Source: Narthecium ossifragum (Eukaryota; Streptophyta; Magnoliopsida; Dioscoreales; Nartheciaceae). Taken from it: a stretch of 64,000 bases of DNA. A program made the translations under genes and the position numbers. The stretch is taken from NCBI GenBank assembly GCA_963920575.1, contig OY986966.1, forward strand, positions 18,657,888 through 18,721,887. The letters run 5' to 3'. Positions 48,978 to 60,353 of the stretch are shown in pieces (position 1 is the first letter of the stretch; the number at the start of each line of letters is the position of its first letter). The notes below the pieces were generated by a model. That model did not search any database and was not told where the DNA came from. It was given only the letters and a program-made list of their open reading frames with translations.

Positions 48978-49026
<49 letters not shown>
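48978..49026. repeat. (AT)n microsatellite
   Basis: About 24 AT dinucleotides without interruption. Confidence 0.98.
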
Positions 49027-49028
<2 letters not shown>

Positions 49029-49154
49029 CTTAAAATTTTTAAAAATTGATAAACAAGTCCCTTGGGACGCTCGTCGATTAGTCGGTATAAAATATTCTTT
49101 AACGCCGTTAACTACTAGAAGTAAAAAGATGTAATCGTCCCTGACTAATACGTT

Positions 49155-49163
49155 GTGGCCTAC
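49155..49163 (+). repeat. MULE-2 target-site duplication, left
   Basis: GTGGCCTAC here and GTGGCGTAC at 55893-55901 match at eight of nine bases. Confidence 0.85.
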
Positions 49164-49620
49164 GAGAAATTATTGGATGGGAGCTTGGCACCACGTCGGA
49201 CGGTGCCAAGCTCCATCCATCAAGTGACACATCAGCTTTTATATGTGATGTGGGTCCCGTTGCCAAGCTCCATACTATACAAACTGAGTTCCTTTTGAGA
49301 AACGGGATCGCGACTTTGGAAACGAGATGAAACGACAATTTTTTGGCGCGATTTAAAAAATTGTGCTCTGGATGCCAATCGTGAGAGAGAAATTAATTGA
49401 GAGGGAAAGATCAAAGCTTCCTCCTCCTTCGAGCTACGAGCCAGGGAAGACGCTGGGGAGGGCACCTTCCCCAAAGTCAAGCTTGCTCGCGACGTCGAGG
49501 CTGGGGATATCGTCGCCATCAAGATCCTCGACAAGGATCATGTCCTTAAACACAAGATGGTCGAGCAGGTCCCTTCCCTATCGATCTCTTGATTACGTTT
49601 ATTAGCTTGATAGGTGTGTT
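49164..49620 (+). repeat. MULE-2 left terminal repeat (457 bp)
   Basis: Homologous along its length to the reverse complement of 55437-55892. Small substitutions and indels are scattered through it, more than in MULE-1, which points to an older insertion. It includes a nested GCTTGGCACCACGTCGGACG and GTGCCAAGCTCC inverted pair near its tip. Confidence 0.93.
49423..49568 (+). pseudogene. CIPK exon fragment in left terminal repeat
   Basis: Translates as a CBL-interacting protein kinase start: YEPGKTLG, then one base missing, then EGTFPKVKLARDVEAGDIVA, IKILDKDHVLKHKMVEQ. This covers the glycine-rich loop and the ATP-binding lysine of VAIK. The match stops at GAGCAG followed by GT, consistent with an exon end at a donor site. 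A host exon fragment was captured into the repeat. CIPKs act in calcium and nutrient signalling; this fragment cannot. Confidence 0.82.
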
Positions 49621-50328
49621 TACTGTGGTGGATTTCCATGTTTTTGTGGCATTTCCCATTACTCCTGCTGATTTCGTTGTTGCTAGGGGGAATATGAGTT
49701 CCATCTCCCACCATTCTCTTTTCTCCTAGAATGTCTGGGTGGTTTGATTCTGATTGTCTACTTGTTGTTATACTTTCTTGTGTTCCACCAATGAGCCAAG
49801 AGACGAGCTCCTTCCCATATCTGGCCTCATCCTTTACTGAAGACTGATTGTTCTTCTTTTTGTGAGATCGCAATTAGATTTCCAATTTTGTAAATCTTTG
49901 AATTTCTGTAAAAATCACAAACTGTCTTTGATTGTAGATATACTTATTAAGTCAAGCGTGTTGTATAAGCCTAGGCCAAACAATCTTATGAATCACGATT
50001 TCAATAACGAAATTGAATAATTAACTTTAGAAATTCTATATTTCTCATGAAGTTAAATATGTACCATTACCACTATATGCTTTTGCTATGTCATGATACT
50101 TTTCTTTGTTGTTGTTTCTAGAACTTTGTATTCCTTATGAAGTTAAATATCTACTTAATTTGGTTGCACTAAAAGCAGCATTGTTGTTAGGTTTCCTTTT
50201 ACTTATTTTGTTATAGGCATATATGACTCCCTATTACTTTGCGTAATGGTATTGTTATTCCTAAGATGTCCAATACTAGTCCCTTTGCTTTAATATACCT
50301 TTGATTTTGTTTATAGGTTGATCAATTG

Positions 50329-52615
50329 ATGAATGAAGCATCTCTAATTGTAAATCAAAATAAAGTGGAAGAGGAAGACGATTATGAGCTTAAAGTTGGG
50401 TGGAAAGTTCATAGTGAGGATGAAGCTTACAACTTATATAACAACTATGCCATAAGAAAGGGTTTTAGCATTCGAAGAGGATCATATCGACGCATTAAGT
50501 GAGATATTATACGAGCACATACTTTTGTGTGCTCAAAAGAAGGATTTCGAGAAGATGCAAGACCAACAGAAGAAAAGAAGATCAATCGGTTGGAGACAAG
50601 AACAAATTGTAAGGCCAAAGTTGTGTTTACTATTACCGATGGTGAGTGGGAAATTACATTTTTAGACGTAGAGCATAATCATGAACTTGCAAATAGTTTT
50701 GAGAGACAATTCCTAAGATCAAGGCGGAGAATAGAACATGTTAAAGCAAATGTCATAACTTCAATGGTTAGTGCATGCATTAGACCAACGAAGACTTATA
50801 ACTTCTTAGTAAATGAAGTTAGTGGTGCCGAACATATTGGGTTCACCAAGCGGGATTGTCATAACTATGTCAATACAAAGAGATTGAATTTGATAAAAGG
50901 AGGCGATGGTCAAAGTGTTATCAATCATTTTAAGAAGAAGCTTGTTGATGATCCAATATTCTTTTATTCGGTGCAAGTAGACGAAGAAAATTGGATGACA
51001 AACTTCTTTTGGAGGGATGGTAGATCAAGATTGGATTATGACTGTTTCGGAGATGTAGTGACGTTTGATACTACATATTGTACTAATAAGTACCATATGG
51101 TTTGTGCCCCATTTGTTGGCATTAACCAACACTGGAAGAATGTTTTGTTTGGTTGTGCATTTTTGTTGGATGAGACCACTGACTCATTTGTTTGGTTATT
51201 TGAGACGTTCTTGGAGTCAATGGGGAATCGGCAACCAAAAACAATATTCACAGACCAATGTCAAATGCAATTGCTAAAATGTTTTCAGAGACATGTCATC
51301 GTCTGTGCTTGTGGCACATTTCAAAAAAGGCCACACAAAAGCTTGGCAGTCACTATGCAAATGCCAAATTCAAGCATCAATTTAACAAATGTCTCTATGG
51401 TTGTCAAACCATAATGGAATTTGAGGCCACATGGAGCAGTATGATTCAAGAGTTTGACTTAGCAGAAAATGAGTGGCCAAAATCCTTGTACAAGTTGAGA
51501 GAAAAGTGGTGTCCAACATTCAGTTTGGATACATTTTCAGGGAGGGCGAAATCTACTCAAAGAAGTGAGAGCACAAATAATGTTTTTCATAATATGTCAA
51601 GCAAAACAATGAGCCTTAAGGAATTTGTGGAGCAATATGAGAATCAAGCAACGAAGATGAGATTAGATGAGCTTGAAGAAGACTTCCGTTGCAAGCAAGG
51701 TATGCCCTCAATGAGAGTAAATAGTGATATTTTGAAGCAGGCCGCCGAAGTATACACTATTAAGATGTTCAAGGTATTCGAGAATGAATTTTGGAATAGT
51801 TTGGGAGTAACAATGAACATAGTGGGTAGTGATTGTGGTATTGTCATGTATCAAATCATTGAGCCAAGCCAAAGGAATGATTATACAGTGCAATTTAGAT
51901 CTCATGATTGCACAATTATATGTAGTTGTAAAATGTTTGAATTGATGGGAATGCTCTGCCCTCATGGTCTAAGGGTTCTTATAATGCAAAATATTACTAA
52001 GTTACATGCCCCATATATTTTGAAACGGTGGACAAGAGATGCAAAGAAAGGGAGCTTGTTGTATGGGTTTGGTGAATCTTCACAAACTGCTGCAAAGTCA
52101 TCAAAGGCAGTACGTCTTAGCAAACTATTACATCTAGCATATAGTATCATACATAGAGGTTCAGATACCATCGAAGGAACCGAGATTATTGAAAAAAAAT
52201 TGACACGCATGATTGAGCAACTAGATCAAATTGAGAGGCATTTGGCATCTTTGAAAGTGGTGGAGGATGTCAATGATGGTGAAGGTGAAGGTATAAATTT
52301 TGAAGATGAAGGCAATGCTCATTGCTCTCCCCCACTTGATGAAGTACCAATACTAGATCCCCCACGCGTGAGGCAAAAAGGGGTCGCAAATGCTAGATTA
52401 AAATGTAACTTGGAGAAAAAGTGTAAGAGAAAAAACTCAAAAGCTCCAAGCACACGTCCTGCACCCCATTCTAATGTATATGGTAAGATGTGTTCTTTTT
52501 CTAACCTTCTTCTACAAATTGTCTTCTTTGATTGTAATTGTATTATGATTTTGTAGGGCAAAGCAATCAAGCAATGTCTTTGGTTTCTCCTTATGGTCCT
52601 TTTTATAGCTCTTAG
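50329..52615 (+). pseudogene. FAR1-like MULE transposase
   Basis: Exon frame 50329-52482 and final exon 52557-52615 (phase 1, GT-AG) would encode a FAR1-type protein. The N-terminal FAR1 zinc domain has RKGFSIRRGSYRR, FVCSKEGFRE, RTNCKAKVVF and DVEHNHEL. A MULE core follows (GDVVTFDTTYCTNKYHMVCA, KTIFTDQCQ, STQRSESTNN), then a SWIM finger (CSCKMFELMGMLCPHGLRVL). Breaks are TGA at 50500-50502 where a sense codon is expected, and a frameshift near 51258, where about ten bases seem lost at CAATGTCAAATG. Outside these points the frame is open. Confidence 0.9.
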
Positions 52616-53246
52616 GTATTGTGAAGATATTGTTTTGTGCATCACTAATTGACAATTTTAATTGATTATGTCTAATTATTCCATTGATATGTTGGTGCGT
52701 ATTAGTTATTTTCGACTGTTGGTATGCCGACGTCCGATATTTGCACATGTCAACCTTATGTGAATTTTGGTTTTACAAGTATGCTCCAAAATAGTGACAA
52801 CTCTCTACATTTGAGCCAGGTATCATATGAGTTCTTTAGTTGATATATCTGCTAAATGAATTGTTGTTATTATTGATGTTTGTTACTCATTTCTCTAGGT
52901 ACCATCAACAAGTTTTAATGAGCTATGAATTTTTCTGCTGAATTGATATATCCATGGACAACTCCAAAATGAACATGTAAGATTTTATCTTGTTTTTTCA
53001 CTTTCATCATGTTTAGTTTATTTGTTCAACAAAGGAAGTTATTTTATTATTTGTATCTTATTACAGTGGAGTTCAGAGAAGATTTGATATGACATAATCA
53101 GTGAGTTGAATTGGATTCTACGTAAAGTAGCCTAATTTCTGATGTGGTCCACCAAAGGATTGCAATTATACTGCCACCGTAGTCATATGCAATTTTGTTC
53201 ATAGAAGATTTGATATCTCTAGTGGTTTCAGGAGAGGTACCCAAAT

Positions 53247-53483
53247 TTGATGTCGTCTGTTGGATTCAAAGAAGCTCTAGTAGCTAGTTGGTTACCAGGC
53301 AGCGAGGGAGGTGGTGTTAAAAGGTTAATTGAGAGCACTGGATTCATGAAGTTCTACCGTGGTGTTCAGGACTACTTACACAAGGGTGGATTCGAGAAGG
53401 ATGTACCCTTACTTGAGCAAGTTGTTGTTATGAAAGGAGTCTGCAAGTTAATTTTTAACATGTACGCTTGTATCCAAATCTAA
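53247..53483 (+). pseudogene. Possible captured GH3 beta-glucosidase fragment
   Basis: The frame contains ALVASWLPGSEGGGV, close to the A-x-LPGSEGxGV motif of plant family-3 beta-glucosidases and glucan exohydrolases. The following residues (RLIESTGFMKFYRGVQDYLH) do not continue that family. It therefore looks like a short captured segment fused to other sequence within MULE-2. I cannot exclude chance similarity. Confidence 0.4.
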
Positions 53484-53499
53484 TGGAACTTTCATGTAT

Positions 53500-55430
53500 G
53501 AAGTGTGTACTAAAAGTGTTGGTAGAATTAGGGAGTTAAGCATATCTGTGTATAATGTTCACAAGAAGCTAACATTTGTTGTGATATTTGTGGAGGAAGT
53601 ATATATGAATGGAATTATTTTCACATATGTTTCCTCTTCTTGAAATTAATATGAGGATTAAAAGATTGTAAACATGTGAAATGATAGTTTCTAAACTTCA
53701 AAAGGTGATATTGTTTCATATCTCTCATTTATATCAGTGACAAAGGGGCTTCATGGCACCTTTCCTTTTTAATAGATGTGTATGCTTGCTACAATGTCAC
53801 AATAATTCACAGATTTTGCACACTCATTTTTCCACACTCATTTGGTAACTTAATAGAGCATTTTATAATAAAAAAGCCAGCTTTGTTGTACATTTTCCCA
53901 CAACAATGAAACCAGTACAATACTGTACATTTTCGCCAACAATGAGACCGGTACATCTCCCTATACACTTTGAACACTTCCATACAGGAAAAAGATCATT
54001 AAAACTTACATCACAACATATAGCACATCAGTTTATTACTCTTCCGATAAACTGTAATCTTATGCCTTTATGAACAAAAAGACCATATTTAAAAGTCATT
54101 TGTTGTGTTTTACACTTTGAATGACGCTGCTTTAGGCTCATCATGTGTTTCATGAAAGTCCATTGAACTTGGAAAGTAGAAATGATAGCTGGGAGTGACT
54201 GCTGCCCTTCTTAGGCTCTCATTCAAGTTGACTGTTGCTTCATGAAGATTGCATACTGAGTAGGGAATCTAGCTGCAGGAAACACTTGTCCCAACTGGCT
54301 GTCTTCTATGCGGATAAATTATAACTGCCTTGTCACCAAGCAACTCAACTACAGCCGCTTTATACTCAGTAGCATGGTGTTTGTAATGGTCTACAAGCAC
54401 AAAGAAAGAGAACCCATGAGAGCTTTGTACTCGATCCATGCTTTTGACTTCATTCCATGTTCAAAAATCAGACACAAGGTAAAGTTATATAACAAACACA
54501 TCATCTTTCAAATCTGAGTTTCACTAACTTTGTAGACAGAAGACATGAACACCAAAGACAGGTTTTATTTAGTATAGATGATATGTATTCCTTAATGTGT
54601 ATGCTTTTCAATGCAAGCCTTCCTGCAAGATCTCAAATAATTGAGCATTAAAGAATTGTTAAACAATCCACATGTCTAAGGAAAACTAAAGGCCTAACAA
54701 ACAAATGATCTTTCAAACAAAGCATGCCATCTCTATAACTCAAGATAATAAGAGAAACAATTGACCAACACTACAAGAAGTTTCTTTAAGTTGTAAGATT
54801 TCAGATTAAGTGCCTGAGTAACAATATACAAATGGTTAAACTTACAGCTAAAGGAAATATTGAGATTCAAGCAAGTAGGCATGCTATGAATAGGAATCCA
54901 GTACAGATTCTACCTTCCTATGAGGGCAAGCTTTCCAGCCAACCAATTTTGCACCATTATGTTTTTTGATATAACAAGCACAAACTAGAACATAAAGACC
55001 AAACACTAGACTGACATGTTTTAGTTGGTAAACAAAGAGAACAAAAAACTAAAGAGTGGGGATGATTGGGTTGGGTGTGAGCAACCACACCTAAGCTTAT
55101 AAGATACATGCCATCTCCAGGAGCTCTGAGTCCATTAACAACACCATAATGGGTTGTTGCACGATTCAGACTAGAGTACATGCCAGGATGGACTCTTTGC
55201 AACACAGATCCTTTGGCCAGAAATTGACCTCTACGATGGGTTGCCAACTGCAACATACCACTACGAAGGGAAATGATAACACAAAGCGACTAAAAACATT
55301 AACAAAATATTAGATAGCAACTAATAGGTAAAGCTTCCCAAGTCATTGAATCCAACTCCTCGTTGGAGCATTATATCAAACAACTTGCACGCCAGTTCCA
55401 AGTGACCATTGGAGCACAGCGAACAGAAGA
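53500..55430. other. Non-coding interior of MULE-2
   Basis: No recognisable domain. The minus-strand frame 55256-54957 (LQRVHPGMYSSLNRATTHYG and onward) is 99 residues and looks protein-like at its start, but I cannot identify it. Confidence 0.4.
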
Positions 55431-55436
55431 TCAATA

Positions 55437-55892
55437 AACACACCTATCAAGCAAATAAACGTAATCAAGAGATCGATAGGGAAGGGACTTGCTCGACCAT
55501 CTTGTGTTTAAGGACCTGATCCTTGTCGAGAATCTTGATGGCGATGATATCCCCATCCTCGACGTCGCGAGCAAGCTTGTCCTTGGCAAAGGTGCCCTCC
55601 CCAGCGTCTTCCCTGGCTCAAAGCTCGAAGGAGGAGGAAGCTTTGATCTTTCCCTCTCAATTAATTTCTCTCTCTCGATTGGCATTTAGAGCAAAGTTTT
55701 TGAAATCGCGTCAATAATTGCTGTTCCATCTAGTTTCCAAAGCCACAATCCCGTTTCTCAAAAGCAACTCAGTCTGTATAGCATGGAGCTTGGCAACGGG
55801 ACCCAAATCACATATAAACGCTGATGTGTCAGTTGATGGATGGAGTTTGGCACCGTCCGACGTGGTGCCAAGCTCCCATCCAATAATTTCTC
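55437..55892 (-). repeat. MULE-2 right terminal repeat
   Basis: Inverted partner of 49164-49620, ending in CCAATAATTTCTC at 55892. Confidence 0.93.
55489..55630 (-). pseudogene. CIPK exon fragment in right terminal repeat
   Basis: The minus strand carries the second copy of the captured kinase segment, with the same one-base loss before EGTF and extra substitutions (for example IIAIKILDKDQVLKHKMVEQ). The shared lesion shows that the fragment was already damaged when the two terminal repeats became alike. Confidence 0.8.
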
Positions 55893-55964
55893 GTGGCGTA
55901 CCCCGCGAACCGTCATCTTCTTCATCCTCGTCATATGAGTCGGCCGCCCGATCTCCCTCACCGT

Positions 55965-56060
55965 CTCTATCTCCGGTGCCGGCACCGGGGGCAAGCGAGG
56001 GAGGTGTCCTGCGAGGTGGAGAACATGGGGGACAGGCACGCCTTGCAGAAGCCATGGTGT
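55965..56060 (-). pseudogene. Possible RING-finger remnant
   Basis: The minus strand has HGFCKACLSPMFSTSQDTSL followed by ACPRCRHR, the second half of a C3HC4 RING finger, then a stop. The first cysteine pair expected upstream is not visible in the same frame. It could be a remnant of the gene into which MULE-2 inserted. Weak call. Confidence 0.3.
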
Positions 56061-56099
56061 AGATCCCGAGCAGCATATCGCCGAGCTGGACGGCCTTCG

Positions 56100-57420
56100 G
56101 TCACCACAGAGCCCCGTCGATGTAGTCACTGTCGCTACTCCTCGCCGCAGCCACAGCCGCCTCCGGCGGCAATTGCGATGCTTCGATCCCTTACTGGGTC
56201 AGCGAGCTCCTCGACTTCTTCGCGGTGAAGCGCAGCTCCCACCGGAGATGTCGATGTTCTTTGACGATGCGACGCCATTGTCGGCGCCTTCGAAGCCGTC
56301 GGACCACAACATTATCGAGGAGACGTCGGGCGGTATGTCGGATCCACAAGCGGCCAATGAGCCCGAGGAGGCGCAGAACATGCGAGACAACAACAATGGA
56401 AGGAGGATAATGTTATGGCATTATAACTTTCTTCATGTTCTTCATGTGGTTGTGAGAAAGAAAAGATAAAGAGGTTGTGGCAATTAGGGAGTTGTGAGAA
56501 AGAAAAGATAAAGAGGAAAAGGAGAGCAGCAGCAATTAGTGGTATTATAACTTTTTGCTTTGATTCTTTGATACATCTTGGATGAAGCGAGAATTGAATG
56601 TCCTATGTTGGTAAAGTAGGATTCTTCATGTAGTTGTAGGGAGTTGGCTGGCAGTCACGCACGCGATCGAGGTGCGATGGACGGAGGGACGAACTTATGA
56701 AGAAGAGAAGAGGACGGCCACAGCCAACCAGACATCAATCCTGCGGATGGGAGCTGGGAGGGCCTTCGTGCGTGCGATTCAGGTGCTGCCCAACGAGATC
56801 ACCTCACCTCTTTCGTGATCTCTGCACGCATGGACCCCTTCCCCGGCCTCGGGTGACTGCAATGGCCAGCTAGCCCATGGATGTGAGGGTTTGGTCTTTT
56901 CCTGGAATCCTGATCGGCCACCAAATATGGGTTTGACAAGATCCGCATAATGTTGGGCCCACACCTCTCGCCATCTCTATATATACACTAGTGTTTACCC
57001 GTGCACCTGACACGGTTGGGCACGGTTCTCTCAAAGACAGACAACAATACATGTTATTCTTTCCCAGCAATTTGCAAAAACTTTTACACCTCTCCGTTCA
57101 CTTTCTTCTCCAATAGTTTATTCTTTTTCTTCTTTCCATTCTGCTTCATTGTGTCAACAACAAAGATCAAATGAGGGTTTTTGTGATTCTAGAAACACAA
57201 ATCCATAGAAAAAGATAACCAACACCTATTTATGATGGACTGATGCCCCTGGCCAATCTTTAGAAAACTTTTCTCTCAAAAAGTAATGATGATTTGCTTT
57301 AAGAAATCCTCTGCCAGAGGCTTGATGACGTGGGGAATTTGTTATTTTATAGAGTGTGATTATCGTTTAGTAATTGATATGGTGTTTAGGTGAGGACCTT
57401 TGTCCTGTTATTTGTAAGCC
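56100..57420. other. No confident gene
   Basis: The GC-rich part (56100-56400) has overlapping open frames on both strands without a recognisable domain. The phrase GTTGTGAGAAAGAAAAGATA is duplicated at 56450 and 56490. Near 56985, ACTAGTGTTTACCCGTGCAC resembles a transposon end. Confidence 0.4.
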
Positions 57421-57425
57421 CCCAT

Positions 57426-58622
57426 TTGGTTCGGGTTTAAGGGGGTTAGGGGTAAAAAAGTGGGGATAAGAAATGGGGATAAACTTAACCCACTTTTGGC
57501 GTTTGGCTCAGAAACAGAGGTAAGTTAGTGAGTTAAGCTTGGGATAAGAATAAGAATTATAAAGTGTATAAAATATATAATATTATAATAGTGGGTAAGC
57601 TAGTGGGTTAATATTATAATATTTGAATTAACTTTCAAATTAATTCAAATATATCTACGTAATGTGTATAAAGTATATAATATAATAATAGTGGGTAAGC
57701 TAGTGGGTTAAGATTATAACATTTGAATTAATGATTAAGTTAATTCAAATGTTTGTACATGAAGTGTTTATAATATATAATATTGCATCAATGCATCCCC
57801 ATGCCGGACCCACTTATATTAATATAATAATAATAATTAAATATTTATCGTTAAAATAATATAAAATAATGTTTGTACACATCAATGCATCCCCATGCGG
57901 ACCCACTAATATTAATATAATAATAATATTTTAATATTTATTATTAAAATAATATAAAATAAAATAATTTTTTGCATAATGTAGACCAATCATGACATGA
58001 CATATGGCATGTTGACCCACTTATTTTAATATTTTATTATAATAACATATGAATAATATTATTTAATACAGTACAAATATAAAAAAAATATTATGTGTGC
58101 GCAAAAGTTTTTATACGCTCATAAAAATGCATACAAAAATGTTTATGGGCTCACAAAAATATTGACACGTAGAAAATCAAACACACAAAAAATGTTACTA
58201 CGCATGTAAACGTTTTTATATCATCATAAAAATATTTTTATGTATTTTTAGAAGCGCATAAAAAAGTCCACGGGCGTAAAAACAATTTCCTATGCGTAGT
58301 GTATTAAATAATATCAATAACATATTATTATAATAAAAGATTAATATATGTGGGTCTCACATGGCACGTGTTATATCATGATTGGTCTACGTCATGTAAA
58401 AATATATTATTTTATCATTCTTTATATATTGGCATCATCAAAATAATATTAGAATATATGTGATGGGTGTAAATGAGAGAGAGAAGTTTAACCCTATTTT
58501 CGAATTTAAGCCCTCTTAACCTCGAAAGCTTAACCTCATAGCGTTTGGGGCGAAGAATGGGGTTAAAGGGCCCCTTAACCCTTAACCCTCTTAACCCCCT
58601 TTCTTACCCCCGTTGCCAAACT
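57426..58622. mobile_element. AT-rich non-autonomous element, copy 2
   Basis: Left terminus TTTGGTTCGGGTTTAAGGGG; right terminus, reverse-complemented, GTTTGGCAACGGGGGTAAGA. Both lead into GGGGTTA-rich words. The inner part has two approximate direct units (57540-57640 and 57660-57790) and then the block shared with 685-1400. It is inserted against or into the movement-protein remnant at 58604. Confidence 0.7.
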
Positions 58623-59410
58623 TCTTCCCACTTGATCTGTCTATTAGTAGCAATTCTAGAAGATAATAAATTAGTTTCGATTAAAATCATTTTTCCCGGA
58701 GAAGTAAACTGTCTAGCTCTAGGAGCTAAGGTACTGAGGACCTTGTAATGTATCCTATAGACAATTGCTATGGTTTCAGATTGAGGTAAAAATTTGTAAC
58801 TATGAGTCTTAATATTAAGACTAGTGGCTTTCATAATATTAGGATCAGTCAAAGACAGACTCAGATTAGGATAAACATTAAGATAAATTGGTCCATGACT
58901 AAGGCTAGTTTTCCTTATTCCCATAAGGGATTGAGACCAGTTGAGACACTGGGCATCTCTAAAGCAGGAGAGAATGGAGGCTTTTAAACCTTGTAAGGTA
59001 ATTGGTTTATAAGCCACTTGAATTAATCCTATGTGGATGTAATTGTATTTATCCATATAATGATCCAAGTCTTCCTCAGAGAGAAGCTTAACTGTCTGAT
59101 CTCCTTGATCGACAGTCACAGTCTTTTCTACTGTTTTAATCACCATTAGTGATTTCATATCTAAAAAACCAATTTTATAAATGACCCTGTTAGGAACATC
59201 TGGGATAGCCCAATTATTCAAAGCTTCCAATTCGGAAGGAAATTCAGCCAATTGGGCATTCTTTAGTTTTCTATCCTTTTTAGAATTAATTTTTCGTAAG
59301 GAGGTAGATGTGGCCATCATTCTAGTGGCATGCAGATATAATCTTATAGTAAGATGAAAGTAAAAGAAAATCAGTTTTATATTTTTCTTTCTTATTAAGT
59401 TCTGCATCAA
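58604..59410 (-). pseudogene. Endogenous caulimovirid movement-protein fragment
   Basis: A 268-residue minus-strand frame with features of plant pararetrovirus movement proteins: a basic N-terminus, a central region with IYKIGFLDMKSL and YIHIGLIQVAYKP, then HGPIYLNVYPNLSLSL, and a C-terminal YRIHYKVLSTLAP. In the living viruses this protein opens plasmodesmata for cell-to-cell spread. Here it is an old genomic copy. The 3' end runs into the AT-rich element at about 58622, and no coat, protease or reverse-transcriptase part follows. The copy is not a complete virus. Assignment to a genus is not possible by eye. Confidence 0.75.
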
Positions 59411-59726
59411 AAAAATCAGTCTACGATTTAATTCAACCTTATTTCTGTATTAAATTCTTGATTGCTTTTTAAACTTTTTTCTGCTCGTCTGCCAACGACT
59501 TAAAGGACTTACCCTAACACCTAATCCACGGCTAACGGTGCCACACGCGGCTTTGGTGATGATCCACATAATAGATTTAATAATAATAAGAGTAAATTAC
59601 AGAATAAGGGATACTTGACTATGATCTAAACATGCAGATTAAAAAGAAAGAATATATATAAAACATACTTTCTTAAACCTACATCTTGCTAAAGATTAGA
59701 TCTACACTACTCCACTACTCGCACAA

Positions 59727-59742
59727 CATGGCTCTGATACCA
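59727..59742 (-). other. tRNA-Met primer-binding-like site
   Basis: The minus strand reads TGGTATCAGAGCCATG, complementary to the 3' end of initiator tRNA-Met as used by plant pararetroviruses. It lies about 317 bases upstream of the movement-protein frame in the same orientation, as expected for a viral leader. LTR retrotransposons use the same site, so the link is an inference. Confidence 0.6.
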
Positions 59743-59984
59743 GGAAGGCAGAAGTAGGGGAGGTATTGATTAGAAATATAGTCTCAATAATATATATATA
59801 TATTATTATATATATCTCTCAATAGTATATAGATTATTCATATAAAGTTCACATAATGATGCAATAAAGTTAAATTTTAATATATATATTAAAGTATTAT
59901 ATTATTTTAATCTCAATGATATATATATTATTGATATAATGCTGTGAATATATATTAAATTTTTTTTATATTATGTTTGGTTTG

Positions 59985-60256
59985 CCTTTGGGTCAGTGTT
60001 GGGTTCGCCGATGAAAGCTCGCGCGAGGGTGCATCGTATGAAATGACAATTTTGGCCGTTTCATATGATGCACGAAATTAGCTAAAAATGCGTCGTGTGA
60101 TGCATGCGTTGCACGATGCGCCATGCGAACCAAACAGTGGATCGGAGTACCATGGTGCATCGCGCGATGCACCCTGCGAAACAAACAGGGGATTGGTGCA
60201 TCAGGGTGCATCGTACGATGCGATGCACCCTGATGCACCCAAACCAGACAGGCCCT
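59985..60256. mobile_element. Palindrome-rich MITE
   Basis: Non-coding, built from GGTGCATCG and CGATGCACC words. A hairpin with perfect 19-base arms (60195-60213 and 60221-60239) and a 7-base loop sits at the right end, followed by CAAACCAGACAGGCCC. The left end near 59985 has GTTTGGTTTGCC. Probably a DNA-transposon derivative of the kind with CTGTTTGGTT-like ends. Confidence 0.6.
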
Positions 60257-60353
60257 AAATCAATCGATACATTTATAACAACACTTCAATTTAAAAGCAT
60301 GAAATTGAATGATCTGTTGAAATGATCTTATTCAGAAACTTACACCCATTTTT

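Larger units (their letters stand above)
49164..55892. mobile_element. Mutator-like element 2 (MULE-2, FAR1 type), 6729 bp
   Basis: Long terminal inverted repeats (49164-49620 and 55437-55892) begin GAGAAATTATTGGATGGGAG, with a 9-bp target duplication outside. Inside are a FAR1-like transposase gene (50329-52615, broken), a possible glycosyl-hydrolase fragment near 53270 and non-coding DNA. The repeats themselves hold a CIPK exon fragment. FAR1/FHY3 proteins descend from this transposase lineage (Jittery-type MULEs), so terminal repeats around a FAR1-like gene identify a transposon and not a light-signalling gene. Confidence 0.93.

Noticed and set aside
49363..49605. Open frame with MPIVREKLIERERSKLPPPS as a gene
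   Set aside because: It is the wrong frame of the captured CIPK fragment after its one-base loss, and the same frame appears in the other terminal repeat.
50329..52615. A functional FAR1/FHY3 light-signalling gene
   Set aside because: It is flanked by long terminal inverted repeats and a 9-bp target duplication, and has a stop and a frameshift. It is a transposon gene.
58604..59410. A live integrated virus
   Set aside because: Only the movement-protein part is visible, with a transposon at its 3' edge and no capsid, protease or reverse transcriptase.
59727..59742. tRNA gene
   Set aside because: Only a 16-base complement of the tRNA-Met 3' end is present; no cloverleaf or A/B boxes.
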